Both the position numbers and the translations under genes were made by a program. The notes beneath the pieces were generated by a model. It had not been told where the DNA came from. It ran no database searches and worked only from the letters and a program-made list of their open reading frames with translations. From the NCBI GenBank assembly GCA_023247915.1, contig JAHFFN010000006.1, forward strand, positions 1 to 51,832: 51,832 nt of DNA. The letters run 5' to 3'. Of the stretch, positions 1 to 7,942 are shown piece by piece. Each line of letters starts with the position of its first letter. Position 1 is the stretch's first letter. Origin of the DNA: Candidatus Omnitrophota bacterium (lineage in GTDB: Bacteria; Omnitrophota; Gorgyraeia; 2-02-FULL-51-18).

Positions 1-1887
1 TGCCGTTTCCGCGCGACCGGCCTTGCCGAACACCCGTTCCACTTCCGGGAAACTTTTGATGATCTTGTCTTGGATCTGCATCAATCTTTCCGCCTCTGTC
101 ACCGAGATGCCTGGCAATGTCGTCGGCATGTACAGCATGACGCCTTCGTTCAAAGGCGGCATAAATTCGGAACCAAGCCTAAAATAAATGGGAATAGTCG
201 CCATAAAAAGAATCAGCGCTAGGACAATCGTGCTTTTACGAAAACGCAGGACGAAGCGTGCCACGGGTTCGTAAATATTAAAAAGCCGGCGACTAATCGG
301 ATGTTTTTCTTCCGGGTAATAACGCCCCACAAAAAGCGTGGTCGCTATTTTTTGCAACCACACGGGCTTAAAACGAAAAGGATTCATTCGCGTGAACGAC
401 ATGCGAAGCGCCGGATCCAAGGTCACCGCTAAAATCGCCGCGATCGCCATCGTAAAATTTTTGCTGAATGCCAGGGGCTTAAAAAGCCTTCCCTCTTGAT
501 CCAGCAAAGTAAAAATGGGCATGAATGAAACCGCGATCACTAGAAGCGAGAAAAAAACAGCGGGGCCCACTTCTTTTAAAGCATTCAAACGGACTTGATG
601 ATAATCACCGATACGGCCGCCGTGTTCCCAAAGTTCCAATTTTTTATAAGCGTTTTCGACTTCCACGATCGCGCCGTCCACCAAAACACCGATCGAAATG
701 GCAATGCCGGCCAATGACATGATATTGGAAGTAATCCCCATAAAATACATGGGAATAAAAGCCAAGAGCACCGATACCGGAATGGTGATAATTGGAATAA
801 TGGCCGAAGGCACATGCCACAAAAAGAAAAGAATCACCAAGCTCACGATCAGCATTTCTTCAAAGAGCTGATGTTTTAAAGTCTCCATCGAACGCTTGAT
901 GAGCTCGGAACGGTCATAAACAGGAAGCACTTCGACGCCTTCCGGCAAATAGGGCGTAAGTTCTCCGATTTTTTCTTTGATACGATTGATCACATTAAGC
1001 GCATTTTCGTGATAACGCATAATGACGATGCCGCCAACCACATCCCCTGTGCCGTCCAGATCCGTGATCCCCCGTCTAATTTCGGGGCCGGTGACAATTT
1101 GAGCAACATCTTTGATCAAGATCGGATTGCCTTTGGAATCCGCGCGAATCACAATATTTCCAATGTCCTCCACCGATTTCGCATAACCGCGCCCGCGAAT
1201 CATGTATTCCGCGCCAGAAAATTCGATCAACCTTCCACCGACGTCGTTATTTCCTTTTCGAACCGCTTGAATCACATCCGCGATTGGAATGCTGTACATT
1301 AAAAGCCGGTTGGGATCGACATTGACTTGGTATTGTTTCTGAAATCCTCCGATGGAAGCAACTTCCGCCACACCCGGCACGGACTGTAACGCGTAACGCA
1401 AGTTCCAGTCCTGATAACCGCGAAGCTCTTGGAGACTATGCTTGCCGCTTTTGTCGACTAACGCGTATTGATACACCCATCCCACGCCGGTCGCATCAGG
1501 ACCCAGTTCGGTCTTAACGCCTTCGGGAAGCTTGGGAAGAATCTTGCTTAAATATTCCATCACACGGCTTCGCGCCCAATACACGTCGGTGCCGTCTTCA
1601 AAAATGACATACACGTAAGAAAAACCAAAATCGGAAAAAGCGCGCACGTCTTTGACTTTGGGAGCGCCGAGCAGGGCGGTCACAATCGGATAAGTGACTT
1701 GGTCTTCAATAATATCCGGACTCCGGTCCCAGCGCGAATAGACAATCACCTGCGTGTCGGAAAGATCCGGAATCGCGTCTAGCGGCACATGTTTGGCACA
1801 ATAAATACCCGCCACTACCGCCACCGACGCTAAAAGTAAAATTAAAAACCGGTTCCGGCCGGAAAATTCGATTAATTTTCCAATCAC
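1..1887 (-). CDS. cusA: CusA/CzcA-type heavy-metal RND efflux pump (3' end cut by window)
   Basis: Inner-membrane proton-driven pump of the heavy-metal efflux RND family, which with a CusB adaptor and an outer-membrane channel exports Cu(I)/Ag(I) or related metals. The first 629 residues are present; the C-terminus lies beyond position 1. Seen: an N-terminal membrane segment (about residues 12-31), the porter-domain motif YVYVIFEDGTDVYWARSRV, and the transmembrane motif GVLVDGAIVEVENA, whose Asp (about residue 404) sits where the proton-relay Asp of E. coli CusA is. The motif LYMPTTLPGISVTEAE (Met about 587) matches the region holding a metal-binding Met in CusA. The start is GTG at 1887, overlapping the cusB stop by 3 nt (GTGA), with a GGAGGT box a few bases upstream inside cusB. 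This implies translational coupling. Family certain; metal specificity inferred. Confidence 0.95.
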   Translation of the reverse strand, partial: MIGKLIEFSGRNRFLILLLASVAVVAGIYCAKHVPLDAIPDLSDTQVIVYSRWDRSPDIIEDQVTYPIVTALLGAPKVKDVRAFSDFGFSYVYVIFEDGTDVYWARSRVMEYLSKILPKLPEGVKTELGPDATGVGWVYQYALVDKSGKHSLQELRGYQDWNLRYALQSVPGVAEVASIGGFQKQYQVNVDPNRLLMYSIPIADVIQAVRKGNNDVGGRLIEFSGAEYMIRGRGYAKSVEDIGNIVIRADSKGNPILIKDVAQIVTGPEIRRGITDLDGTGDVVGGIVIMRYHENALNVINRIKEKIGELTPYLPEGVEVLPVYDRSELIKRSMETLKHQLFEEMLIVSLVILFFLWHVPSAIIPIITIPVSVLLAFIPMYFMGITSNIMSLAGIAISIGVLVDGAIVEVENAYKKLELWEHGGRIGDYHQVRLNALKEVGPAVFFSLLVIAVSFMPIFTLLDQEGRLFKPLAFSKNFTMAIAAILAVTLDPALRMSFTRMNPFRFKPVWLQKIATTLFVGRYYPEEKHPISRRLFNIYEPVARFVLRFRKSTIVLALILFMATIPIYFRLGSEFMPPLNEGVMLYMPTTLPGISVTEAERLMQIQDKIIKSFPEVERVFGKAGRAETA

Positions 1888-3110
1888 GAGGCACCTCCAC
1901 CCGCTTGCGCCGAAGCGGAAGCAGCGCTAATCGCGGCCTTCAAGCGACTCTCGGAATCCAATAGAAAATTGCCGTTCACCACCACTCTCTCACCCTCCAT
2001 CACGCCGCGGGTGACAGAATAAAATTCTCCTGCCTTCGGGCCGATAGTGACTTCTCGCGGCTCAAAGAGACCATTGCCTTTATCCACAAAAACCAGCGCT
2101 GACTTTCCGGTGAGAAAAACAGCGGACTCCGGCACAGCAATCCCCAAGCCTAACGGCGATTCAATGACCGCGTTTAAAAGCATCTCAGGCTTGAAAGCGC
2201 CCTCTTCATTTTTTAACAAAATGCGAACGCGAATTCTTCGAGAAGCCGTATCCACCATAGAACCGATCGCGTTCACCTGGGCTTGATAAGTTTTTTCAGG
2301 CATAGAGGGAATTTCAACTTTGACCGTGTCGCCTTTTTTAATAAATGGCGCTTCATACTCAAACACATCCGCGTACACCCACACATCGCCCTTGGGATTG
2401 AGATAAAGAAGGCTCTCATCCGCTTTTCCTTTTTCGACAAGCGCCTGAATAGACACCTCATCCATTCCCGCTAAAATTAATTTGGACTTGGCGACTTCCA
2501 CACGCGGAGCCTCCCAGCGGCTGTCATAAAGATTTTTAAAAGCCAGGTCGCGATTTCGAAGTGTCCCCTGGGCAATACGAAATTCTTTTAAAAATTCAAT
2601 CTGAGCCGCATAAAGATCCGGGTCATAGGCGACACGCGCGGAGACACGCGAGGTTTTCAAAAGTTCTTTTTTCTCAGCTGGCACGGATTGAATCCCGATC
2701 AGTTGTTGTTTGTGGGGGCTGATCAACACAGACGCGTAGCCCGCTGGCAATAGCATCCCTTTGAGCTCACCGCTAGCCTTGATCTTTTCTTTGCAGATCG
2801 GGCACTCCACCTCTTCCCCATTTTCAGCAACCAGCATCATGGGGCAGGTTTTGCCTTCTCTTTCCATCGGGCATTCATGAATCACGCAAACCGTTTTGGC
2901 ATCTGGCTTCACATCCGCCGGAGCCATTTCATCTTGGTAAACCGGAATATAATCCATTCCCATGTCATCCTTGGCGGGAACCGGCGAAGAAACGCTTGGA
3001 TTCATCGGGTGACGGTAAAAAAGAACCTTTTTTTTGGAATCAGCCTGCGCCGGCGTAATTAAAAATGCCAGCATCGTTAAGATTAGTAGAATTTTTTTAT
3101 TGGTCTTCAT
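1884..3110 (-). CDS. cusB: CusB-like periplasmic adaptor of metal efflux system
   Basis: Membrane-fusion protein (408 aa) linking the RND pump to an outer-membrane channel. It has a Sec signal (MKTNKKILLILTMLAFLITPA), then a heavy-metal-binding domain of the HPMNP...DDMGMDYIPVY type (about residues 33-58), as in CusB/CzcB adaptors. A second Cys/Met-rich stretch follows (CVIHECPMEREGKTCPMM and CPICKEKI, about residues 74-110) and could bind Cu or Zn. The barrel-sandwich and beta-barrel parts come next (PKGDVWVYADVFEYEAPFIK). The extra Cys-rich module is unusual next to E. coli CusB. A GGGGAG ribosome site precedes the ATG. First gene of a cusB-cusA pair; no cusC-like channel is seen in the window. 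Confidence 0.93.
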   Translation of the reverse strand: MKTNKKILLILTMLAFLITPAQADSKKKVLFYRHPMNPSVSSPVPAKDDMGMDYIPVYQDEMAPADVKPDAKTVCVIHECPMEREGKTCPMMLVAENGEEVECPICKEKIKASGELKGMLLPAGYASVLISPHKQQLIGIQSVPAEKKELLKTSRVSARVAYDPDLYAAQIEFLKEFRIAQGTLRNRDLAFKNLYDSRWEAPRVEVAKSKLILAGMDEVSIQALVEKGKADESLLYLNPKGDVWVYADVFEYEAPFIKKGDTVKVEIPSMPEKTYQAQVNAIGSMVDTASRRIRVRILLKNEEGAFKPEMLLNAVIESPLGLGIAVPESAVFLTGKSALVFVDKGNGLFEPREVTIGPKAGEFYSVTRGVMEGERVVVNGNFLLDSESRLKAAISAASASAQAGGGAS

Positions 3111-3183
3111 TTAAGTTCTCCCCTTTTAAAACCATTAAAACAATGCGTGCTATGGAGCAATGATGAATTGCCCCTACGGTTTT

Positions 3184-3582
3184 TTATAAAAGAGGAGGTG
3201 CTTGGGAGGAGTTAAGAGGGGTGATGAAAAATGCGGTAAAAGAAAGCTCCGGAGGCCCGGAATAAAAATTAGGGGCGAAACGAGTGACTCTCTGAACATC
3301 GAAAATAGAGGAAGAAATCGACACGCTCTTTTGAGCGAATTTGTTCTCGGATAAAGAAGGGGTTGTTAATTTGGCCAGAGAAGCGGTGACATCCAAATCC
3401 TCACAGCAAAACATTTTTTGATCGGTTTTGGAGGAGGGAGAGCTGCTTTTTTCACAGCACGCATGCGAGCCAGCCGACGCGTCCGCGTACACGCTCCCGA
3501 TCAAGCACAGATGAAACGTGCCAACAAAAACCACCGCCGTGGCTATCGACAAAAATCGTTGAAAAAGCCCCTTTGAGACCAT
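3184..3582 (-). CDS. Small exported Cys-rich protein, hypothetical
   Basis: I do not recognise a named family. The 132-aa product begins with a signal-peptide-like stretch (residues about 8-32, ending near VYADA). Two Cys pairs follow in a short polar region (HACCEKS and MFCCED), then a Ser/Thr/Phe-rich tail. It lies 73 bp upstream of cusB on the same strand, so it is probably the first gene of the efflux operon. Small exported Cys/His proteins are often found beside copper efflux genes, which makes a metal-binding or metal-sensing role a reasonable but unproven inference. No strong ribosome site is visible at this ATG. Confidence 0.6.
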   Translation of the reverse strand: MVSKGLFQRFLSIATAVVFVGTFHLCLIGSVYADASAGSHACCEKSSSPSSKTDQKMFCCEDLDVTASLAKLTTPSLSENKFAQKSVSISSSIFDVQRVTRFAPNFYSGPPELSFTAFFITPLNSSQAPPLL

Positions 3583-3658
3583 ACTTAAAGCTTACCCGCC
3601 CCCCAAGCCAAAGTCAAATACCGTAGTCCTCGCCTCCCAGCAGCAGGCATCAAGCTTT

Positions 3659-3811
3659 GCCTGTTTCTGTAAGTTGAGTGGGAAACGGCAGAGCAATGGC
3701 TGTTTGAGCCGACGACTTGTCGACGGCGAGTTGCCATTGCGGCGCCGAGGGGTTCCCACCAACTTACAGAAACAGGCACGGCATCGGGATCGGAGAAAAG
3801 AGAAAAAGCTG
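3659..3811. repeat. Palindromic element family P1, copy 1
   Basis: The core at 3659-3777 is bounded by perfect 17-bp inverted arms (GCCTGTTTCTGTAAGTT and its complement). Inside are further pairs: GTGGGA/TCCCAC, and CAATGGC with GCCATTG around a GC-rich tip. The right flank to 3811 (ACGGCATCGGG...AGAAAAAGCTG) is also shared with the second copy at 50025-50216, which lies in the opposite orientation. It sits between the desaturase gene (3' end at 3821) and the Cys-rich exported protein. No protein is encoded in it. Confidence 0.85.
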
Positions 3812-3820
3812 CGGGGAACG

Positions 3821-4711
3821 CTAAGCTTGAGAAGCTTGGATATGAGAAATGCGAGCCGCGGCGCGGGCTTCGTTGATTTGGGTGTCGGGGATGGTTTTGG
3901 GATCCCAAGCTAGGCCTAGGCGAACCAGGATCCAGATCATCCATTTGCTAGGATCCCAATGATGCCAATACACTCCATTGCGATAATCAATCGGGAAACG
4001 ATGATGATAATTATGATACCCTTCCCCATTCGTCAGAACGGCTCCCAACCAATGATCCCGGGCGCTGGAATGAGGGTCAAAATCCCGACTTCCAAAAGTG
4101 TGCGCGTAGGAGTTAATAAAGAAGGCGGAGTTTAGAACGATAAATAGGCGCGCGCCAATACTCAAAAGCGCTGCCCCAAGGAGGTGCCCTGTAAGAGCGC
4201 CGACTAAAAGTGGCACGCCAAGCCCGGCCGTCAGCGACCAAAGCCGGTAATGTTCATGTTGATGCATCACGAGCGGATTTTTTTGCAAGTCTTTGACATT
4301 GTCATAATTGACCGGTTGTTTCCAAAACAAAATCCATCCCACATGCGCGTAGAAAAATCCGCGTTTGATATTGTAGGGATCCAGATCCGTATCGACATAT
4401 TGATGATGGCGGCGATGAAGTGAAGACCATTTGAGCGCCGACTGCTCGAATGCCGCGGCTCCAAAAAAAAGAATTAAAAATTGCACGAAATAATTGGCCT
4501 TAAAAGCGCCGTGCGAAAAAAGCCGGTGATACCCCACAGTGATTGAAAAGGAGGTTGCCAGAACATAAAAAATAAAGAGTGCGGCTTCGGATCGGGAAAT
4601 GCCATGCTGATGAATATAAATCGGTGTCAGAACCAGCGTAGAAAAAACTAGCACACAGATAAAGAAAATACTTCCCGGACGGTTTTTTCTTCGAGGGCCG
4701 GTGACTTGCAT
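3821..4711 (-). CDS. Membrane acyl-CoA/acyl-lipid desaturase (delta-9 type)
   Basis: Integral-membrane di-iron desaturase that introduces a cis double bond into fatty-acyl chains using O2, affecting membrane fluidity. The 296-aa protein has the three histidine boxes of the OLE1/DesC-type family: HRLFSH (62-67), HRRHH (99-103) and HNYHH (233-237). Hydrophobic segments lie near residues 15-32, 42-60, 75-88 and 165-200. It begins right after the stop of the ICMT-like gene on the same strand, so the two are likely co-transcribed with cmoA. A long palindromic repeat follows its 3' end. The exact substrate and position of desaturation cannot be read from the sequence. Confidence 0.93.
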   Translation of the reverse strand: MQVTGPRRKNRPGSIFFICVLVFSTLVLTPIYIHQHGISRSEAALFIFYVLATSFSITVGYHRLFSHGAFKANYFVQFLILFFGAAAFEQSALKWSSLHRRHHQYVDTDLDPYNIKRGFFYAHVGWILFWKQPVNYDNVKDLQKNPLVMHQHEHYRLWSLTAGLGVPLLVGALTGHLLGAALLSIGARLFIVLNSAFFINSYAHTFGSRDFDPHSSARDHWLGAVLTNGEGYHNYHHRFPIDYRNGVYWHHWDPSKWMIWILVRLGLAWDPKTIPDTQINEARAAARISHIQASQA

Positions 4712-5458
4712 TTAATTGGAGGAGGCGAGTTGTCCGCTTTTCTTTAAAAAACGGACAAGAATATAAAAAAGGATGAGCCCCGCGAAACCAAAACCCGCGA
4801 GCTTAATGGCTTCTTTGCCGATAAAAAAATAATTTTTCCAAGCGCCGATCACCAAGATCCCCGCCACCGTTGTAAAAATATTGCCGTAGTCCTTGCGGAT
4901 CGCCCGTCTCCAATCATAGCTAAATCCTTCCAGCGATTGACGGATTCCCTTGAAATTAGGCCAGAAACGGTTGACGCGCTTCTCATAATCTTCGTATTGG
5001 ACGCCAAATTTCTTTTTGAGATAGGTTTCTTCCGCCACGGTGATCGACAAGTAAGCAAAAAGAAAAAATGGAATTACCAGAAGATAGGCCGGCCAAGAGC
5101 CCCACATCGCGCACCAACCGATCACGATCAAAATATTTCCGATATACATGGGATTGCGTGAATGGGCATAAAAGCCCCTCACCACCAAATGATCCGCGTA
5201 GACCTTGCCCTCCAGCCCACCGCGCTTGATGTAGGCATAGCCGATCACCAAGAGCCGGAACGCTTGACCCGACAGCGCGATCAACGCGCCAAAAACCGTG
5301 GCCCAAAAATTAAGTCTGGGCTGAGCGGAAAAAACTCGAGGCTTCGTGAACGCGAGTAAAAGCACGTACACGACCGGGAACAAATAATTACGAAAACGAA
5401 AAAAGAAATTGCCGGAGTGTAAAAAAATCTTGTCTGTGAATGTTTCGGAGTTTTTCAT
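4712..5458 (-). CDS. Isoprenylcysteine carboxyl methyltransferase-like membrane protein
   Basis: Multi-pass membrane protein (248 aa from the chosen start) of the ICMT/phospholipid-methyltransferase type. The signature region VRGFYAHSRNPMYIGNIL is followed by EETYLKKKFGVQYEDYEKRV, which resembles the SAM-binding end of this family. Membrane segments are seen near residues 25-40, 50-70, 105-140 and 200-235. The ATG at 5458 is preferred over the one at 5479 because it forms an ATGA overlap with the cmoA stop. In bacteria such proteins methylate lipids or small molecules; the substrate here is unknown. The neighbouring desaturase suggests, but does not show, a lipid role. Confidence 0.8.
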   Translation of the reverse strand: MKNSETFTDKIFLHSGNFFFRFRNYLFPVVYVLLLAFTKPRVFSAQPRLNFWATVFGALIALSGQAFRLLVIGYAYIKRGGLEGKVYADHLVVRGFYAHSRNPMYIGNILIVIGWCAMWGSWPAYLLVIPFFLFAYLSITVAEETYLKKKFGVQYEDYEKRVNRFWPNFKGIRQSLEGFSYDWRRAIRKDYGNIFTTVAGILVIGAWKNYFFIGKEAIKLAGFGFAGLILFYILVRFLKKSGQLASSN

Positions 5459-6180
5459 TTCAGCGCGATGATGCCGCAAAAATTATACCAGCGGAAGAAA
5501 ATGTCACAGCCTTTAAAACCGTTGGCCAAGAGCAATTCGCGATTTTCATCAAAATGATACGGCACAAGAATATTTTCGAGGGCTTCCCTCTTTTGAGCGA
5601 TCTCCGTCTTACTGTAACCGTTGCGTTCTTTGTATTCGTAGTAATGCTTGATAAAAAGGCGGTTAATCGTGGAATTAGGACTCAATACTTTTTCGACCAG
5701 GATGAGACATCCCCCATCGTTCAATCCCTTGGCAACGCTTTGGATCACACGTTCGCGGTACAACGGACGGATGAATTGCAGTGTCAGATTCATGATCACC
5801 ACCGACGCGTTGGAGATCTTGAACGGCTTGTTGAGATCCACATATTTGAGTTCGGATTTCCGCGAAAGACCGGCATTTTTCATTTTCTCTTTTGCCTTGG
5901 CCAGCATTTCTTTGGAATCATCCACCCCAACGAAAGTGACCTCTTTGGGAATCATGGAATCAATCATGATAAAGGTATTGGCCGTCGAACAGCCTAAATC
6001 ATAAAGCCGCGTCCCTTTCTGGGCAAAATCAGAAGAGATCTCGCCGATCATACGCTGTATTTCCCGGTAAAAAGGAACCGAGCGATCCAGCATGTCGTCA
6101 AAAACCGCGGCGGTTTGCTTGCCGAAAGTAAAATTCTGAATCAGTTTCTTTTTTTTCTTAAAGATCTTGTCCTTACCCAT
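5455..6180 (-). CDS. cmoA: CmoA: carboxy-SAM synthase-like methyltransferase
   Basis: Rossmann-fold protein (241 aa) that closely follows CmoA, the enzyme that converts SAM plus prephenate to carboxy-SAM for the wobble-uridine modification cmo5U in tRNA. Matching stretches include VFDDMLDRSVPFYREIQRMI (about 25-44), the SAM loop YDLGCSTANT, MNLTLQFIRPLYRE, and NGYSKTEIAQKREALENIL near the C-terminus. Length is as expected for CmoA. No cmoB is present in the window. The N-terminus has a Lys-rich run (KKKKK). It lies upstream of the ICMT-like gene with an ATGA overlap, and probably starts this three-gene unit. Confidence 0.9.
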   Translation of the reverse strand: MGKDKIFKKKKKLIQNFTFGKQTAAVFDDMLDRSVPFYREIQRMIGEISSDFAQKGTRLYDLGCSTANTFIMIDSMIPKEVTFVGVDDSKEMLAKAKEKMKNAGLSRKSELKYVDLNKPFKISNASVVIMNLTLQFIRPLYRERVIQSVAKGLNDGGCLILVEKVLSPNSTINRLFIKHYYEYKERNGYSKTEIAQKREALENILVPYHFDENRELLLANGFKGCDIFFRWYNFCGIIALK

Positions 6181-6283
6181 AAAATCCCCTGTTAAAAAAT
6201 GCCTTTAAAATTTGAGCTATTATACACCCCAAGCGGCTTTGATTTCGAATAATTTTGAGGAATGTAGGAAGGTTTTATCGGCT

Positions 6284-7279
6284 TTAAACGGAACGGTCAA
6301 AAATCCACAAAAAGGGTTCTTTGGGGAGATTGGAGATCAGCTCTTCCACCCTTTCGGCCTTGGCCAAATAGCTTTGCGCCAAACCGCAGAGATATTCCTG
6401 AGAACGCTCCGCTTCTTCCGAAAGACCGGTAAAGGAACCGATATGCCAATAGTCCACTAAGTGCTGAATCACGTCGGCATAGTCACGAATCGTGTAAACC
6501 CCGCTTCGCTGAGCGACCACAGCAAACTGGCTGAACAAATCCCGGTCGGTGCCGTCGGACATAAGGCGCGCGGGCATGGCGATTTTTTTTCTCATCATGT
6601 AGGCAAAGGCAATCATGGCTCGATCGGGATCACCGCTCAAAACAAAAGTAAAAAAGCGTTTGTAGGCTTCTTCATGGCGCGCTTCATCACCGGCGATCGC
6701 GGCACACATCTTGGACAATGTGGAATCTCCACATTTTTCTGCCAATATTCCGGTGTTAGCGTGAGAAATTTTGGTCGCTCGCTCCTGGAAGGACGCGTAG
6801 ACAATCGATTTGTAGGGGTCATTGTCTGATTTCAAATCGAAACCATTGCGGATCAAGTTTTGAACCGTGACTTCCACGGTGTGCATGTCCACCCGGCCGG
6901 ATAGATAAAGGTATTTGCTTAAAAGATCGCCGTGACGTTTTTCTTCGGCGGTCCAACCGCGAGTCCAACGACCCCACGAAGCGAGGCTGGCGCCGGTTTC
7001 GTCTTTAAGGCCTTGCACGCGATTGAGCCAGGTTTGATAAGAAGGGAGCGCCTCTTCCGTGACAATATTTCCCGTCAAAACAACCAGGACTTCGTCGGAC
7101 AAAGTGGCCGCTTTTTTTCTTAAATCGGCAATGCCGTCATGCCAATTTTCGGAGTTAGTCTCCGGTAAAAAATCGCTAGGCTGCCAGCTGTCTTCCACCG
7201 ATTTTAGAAGTGGGAGCTGTTTTCCGACAAATTCTTCCATGCCGGCCAACACATCGTATTGCAGGGTTTCACTGGGCAT
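6284..7279 (-). CDS. Soluble acyl-ACP desaturase (plant/mycobacterial DesA type)
   Basis: Ferritin-fold di-iron enzyme (331 aa) of the stearoyl-ACP 9-desaturase family, which desaturates acyl chains on acyl carrier protein with O2 and reduced ferredoxin. Both iron-ligand motifs are present: EEKRHG (112-117) and DEARHE (198-203). Also seen are the family stretches WGRWTRGWTAEEKRHGDLL and IVYASFQERATKISHANTG. This is a second, unrelated desaturase 1.6 kb from the membrane enzyme. The upstream small ORF ends 3 nt before this ATG in the same frame, and its last codons look like a diverged copy of this gene's first codons. That leaves some doubt about how translation starts. Confidence 0.94.
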   Translation of the reverse strand: MPSETLQYDVLAGMEEFVGKQLPLLKSVEDSWQPSDFLPETNSENWHDGIADLRKKAATLSDEVLVVLTGNIVTEEALPSYQTWLNRVQGLKDETGASLASWGRWTRGWTAEEKRHGDLLSKYLYLSGRVDMHTVEVTVQNLIRNGFDLKSDNDPYKSIVYASFQERATKISHANTGILAEKCGDSTLSKMCAAIAGDEARHEEAYKRFFTFVLSGDPDRAMIAFAYMMRKKIAMPARLMSDGTDRDLFSQFAVVAQRSGVYTIRDYADVIQHLVDYWHIGSFTGLSEEAERSQEYLCGLAQSYLAKAERVEELISNLPKEPFLWIFDRSV

Positions 7280-7282
7280 GAA

Positions 7283-7435
7283 TTAAAGGGTCTCCGTGGG
7301 CATAGAATCAGAAGCCGGCTCGGAAGAGGGCAATTCGTCTTCTTTTTTAACTAATTTTTTATTGCGCTTTTCTTCCTTTTTCTTTCGCTTAGCTTCTTCT
7401 CTCTTCTTTTTATCGCTCTTAAAATATTCTCGCAT
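7283..7435 (-). CDS. Tiny highly charged basic protein (50 aa), hypothetical
   Basis: An open frame from ATG (MREYFKSDKKKREEAKRKKK) ends in TAA at 7283-7285. About 40 percent of its first 35 residues are Lys or Arg, mixed with Glu, predicting one charged helix. The C-terminal part is acidic and Ser/Pro-rich and ends SMPTETL. It precedes the acyl-ACP desaturase in the same frame, with only TTC between its stop and the desaturase ATG, so the two are probably co-translated. Function unknown. An antisense frame on the other strand is judged a shadow because this one carries the biased composition. Confidence 0.55.
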   Translation of the reverse strand: MREYFKSDKKKREEAKRKKKEEKRNKKLVKKEDELPSSEPASDSMPTETL

Positions 7436-7622
7436 AAATTTCCTTTATAAAAGTGGCGCGCTTTACCCGGAATTGAAAGATTGGGATGTTGTGAAGATTA
7501 GGGAAGTGAGGATCGAAAGATAAGCGGTGAACGCCTTAGGATACGCTTCCGAGGACTATCCTAGCACTTTGGATAGTTAATAGCGAGGTAAAAGGGGTGC
7601 AAGAGCTTGGCCTGGTTACCCT
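7436..7622. other. Intergenic stretch with no recognised gene
   Basis: Between the tiny basic protein and the tRNA-His-linked palindromes I see no convincing reading frame or RNA gene here. It should contain the promoter of the leftward basic-protein/desaturase unit, but I cannot pick out clear -35 and -10 boxes. Confidence 0.4.
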
Positions 7623-7786
7623 GGGCGACGGGATTTGCCGCCCTCCACTACGTAAGTCTTGTCGACTCCGTCGACAAGCTTACTTCGTTCCGGGTCGGGC
7701 AGCCGCTTCGTCGATGGATGTGACAGTCCACTGGACTGTCACTTATATCACGGGGCGACGAAGCTCCTGTTCAAATCCCGTCGCCC
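7623..7786. repeat. tRNA-linked palindromic element P2, copy A
   Basis: A 164-bp element bounded by perfect 15-bp inverted repeats (GGGCGACGGGATTTG and its complement) that match the acceptor/T-arm end of tRNA-His. Internal hairpins: 7658-7678 (8-bp stem, loop CTCCG), a long-range stem 7706-7713 with 7756-7763 (CTTCGTCG/CGACGAAG), and 7721-7741 (9-bp stem). It shares TCCGGGTCGG (7689-7698), CGATGGATG (7712-7720) and the CTCCG loop with copy B, while the stems differ in sequence. No protein is encoded. Confidence 0.85.
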
Positions 7787-7942
7787 ACTGGAGATTTTTT
7801 CGTTTTGGAAGGTCAGATGCAAGGCGCAAAAAGGTTTTCGCTGAGGCGCTATGGAAATAGCGCTGCAGGCGAAAACCTTTTTGCAACGCCGCAGATGACC
7901 TTCCAAAACGAAAAAATCTGGGGTGGGCGACGGGATTTGAAC
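7769..7942. repeat. 174-bp palindrome P5 running into tRNA-His
   Basis: Nested inverted repeat centred near 7855. The outermost arms (7769-7788 and 7923-7942) are a perfect 20-bp inverted copy of the last part of tRNA-His. The next arms (7792-7815 and 7896-7919) are perfect over 24 bp, then 7826-7841 with 7869-7884 over 16 bp. A small hairpin GCGCTAT-GGAA-ATAGCGC sits at the centre. The left tRNA copy is shared with element P2-A. If transcribed with tRNA-His, it would place a complement of the tRNA 3' half in the trailer. Confidence 0.87.

Noticed and set aside
3659-3777. Integron attC site
   Set aside because: Inverted arms and variable middle are reminiscent of attC, but there are no GTTRRRY/RYYYAAC core sites in the right places, no cassette array and no integrase.
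5440-5997. 185-codon + frame
   Set aside because: Antisense to cmoA, which has strong family motifs.
7296-7523. 75-codon + frame near the acyl-ACP desaturase
   Set aside because: Ser/Phe/Leu-rich translation is the complement of the Lys/Arg/Glu-rich tiny ORF on the minus strand; the minus-strand frame is more protein-like and is next to a real gene.
7769-7788. Possible tRNA pseudogene
   Set aside because: Only 20 nt of tRNA-His 3' end are present, in inverted orientation, and form the arm of a palindrome; no D or anticodon arms.
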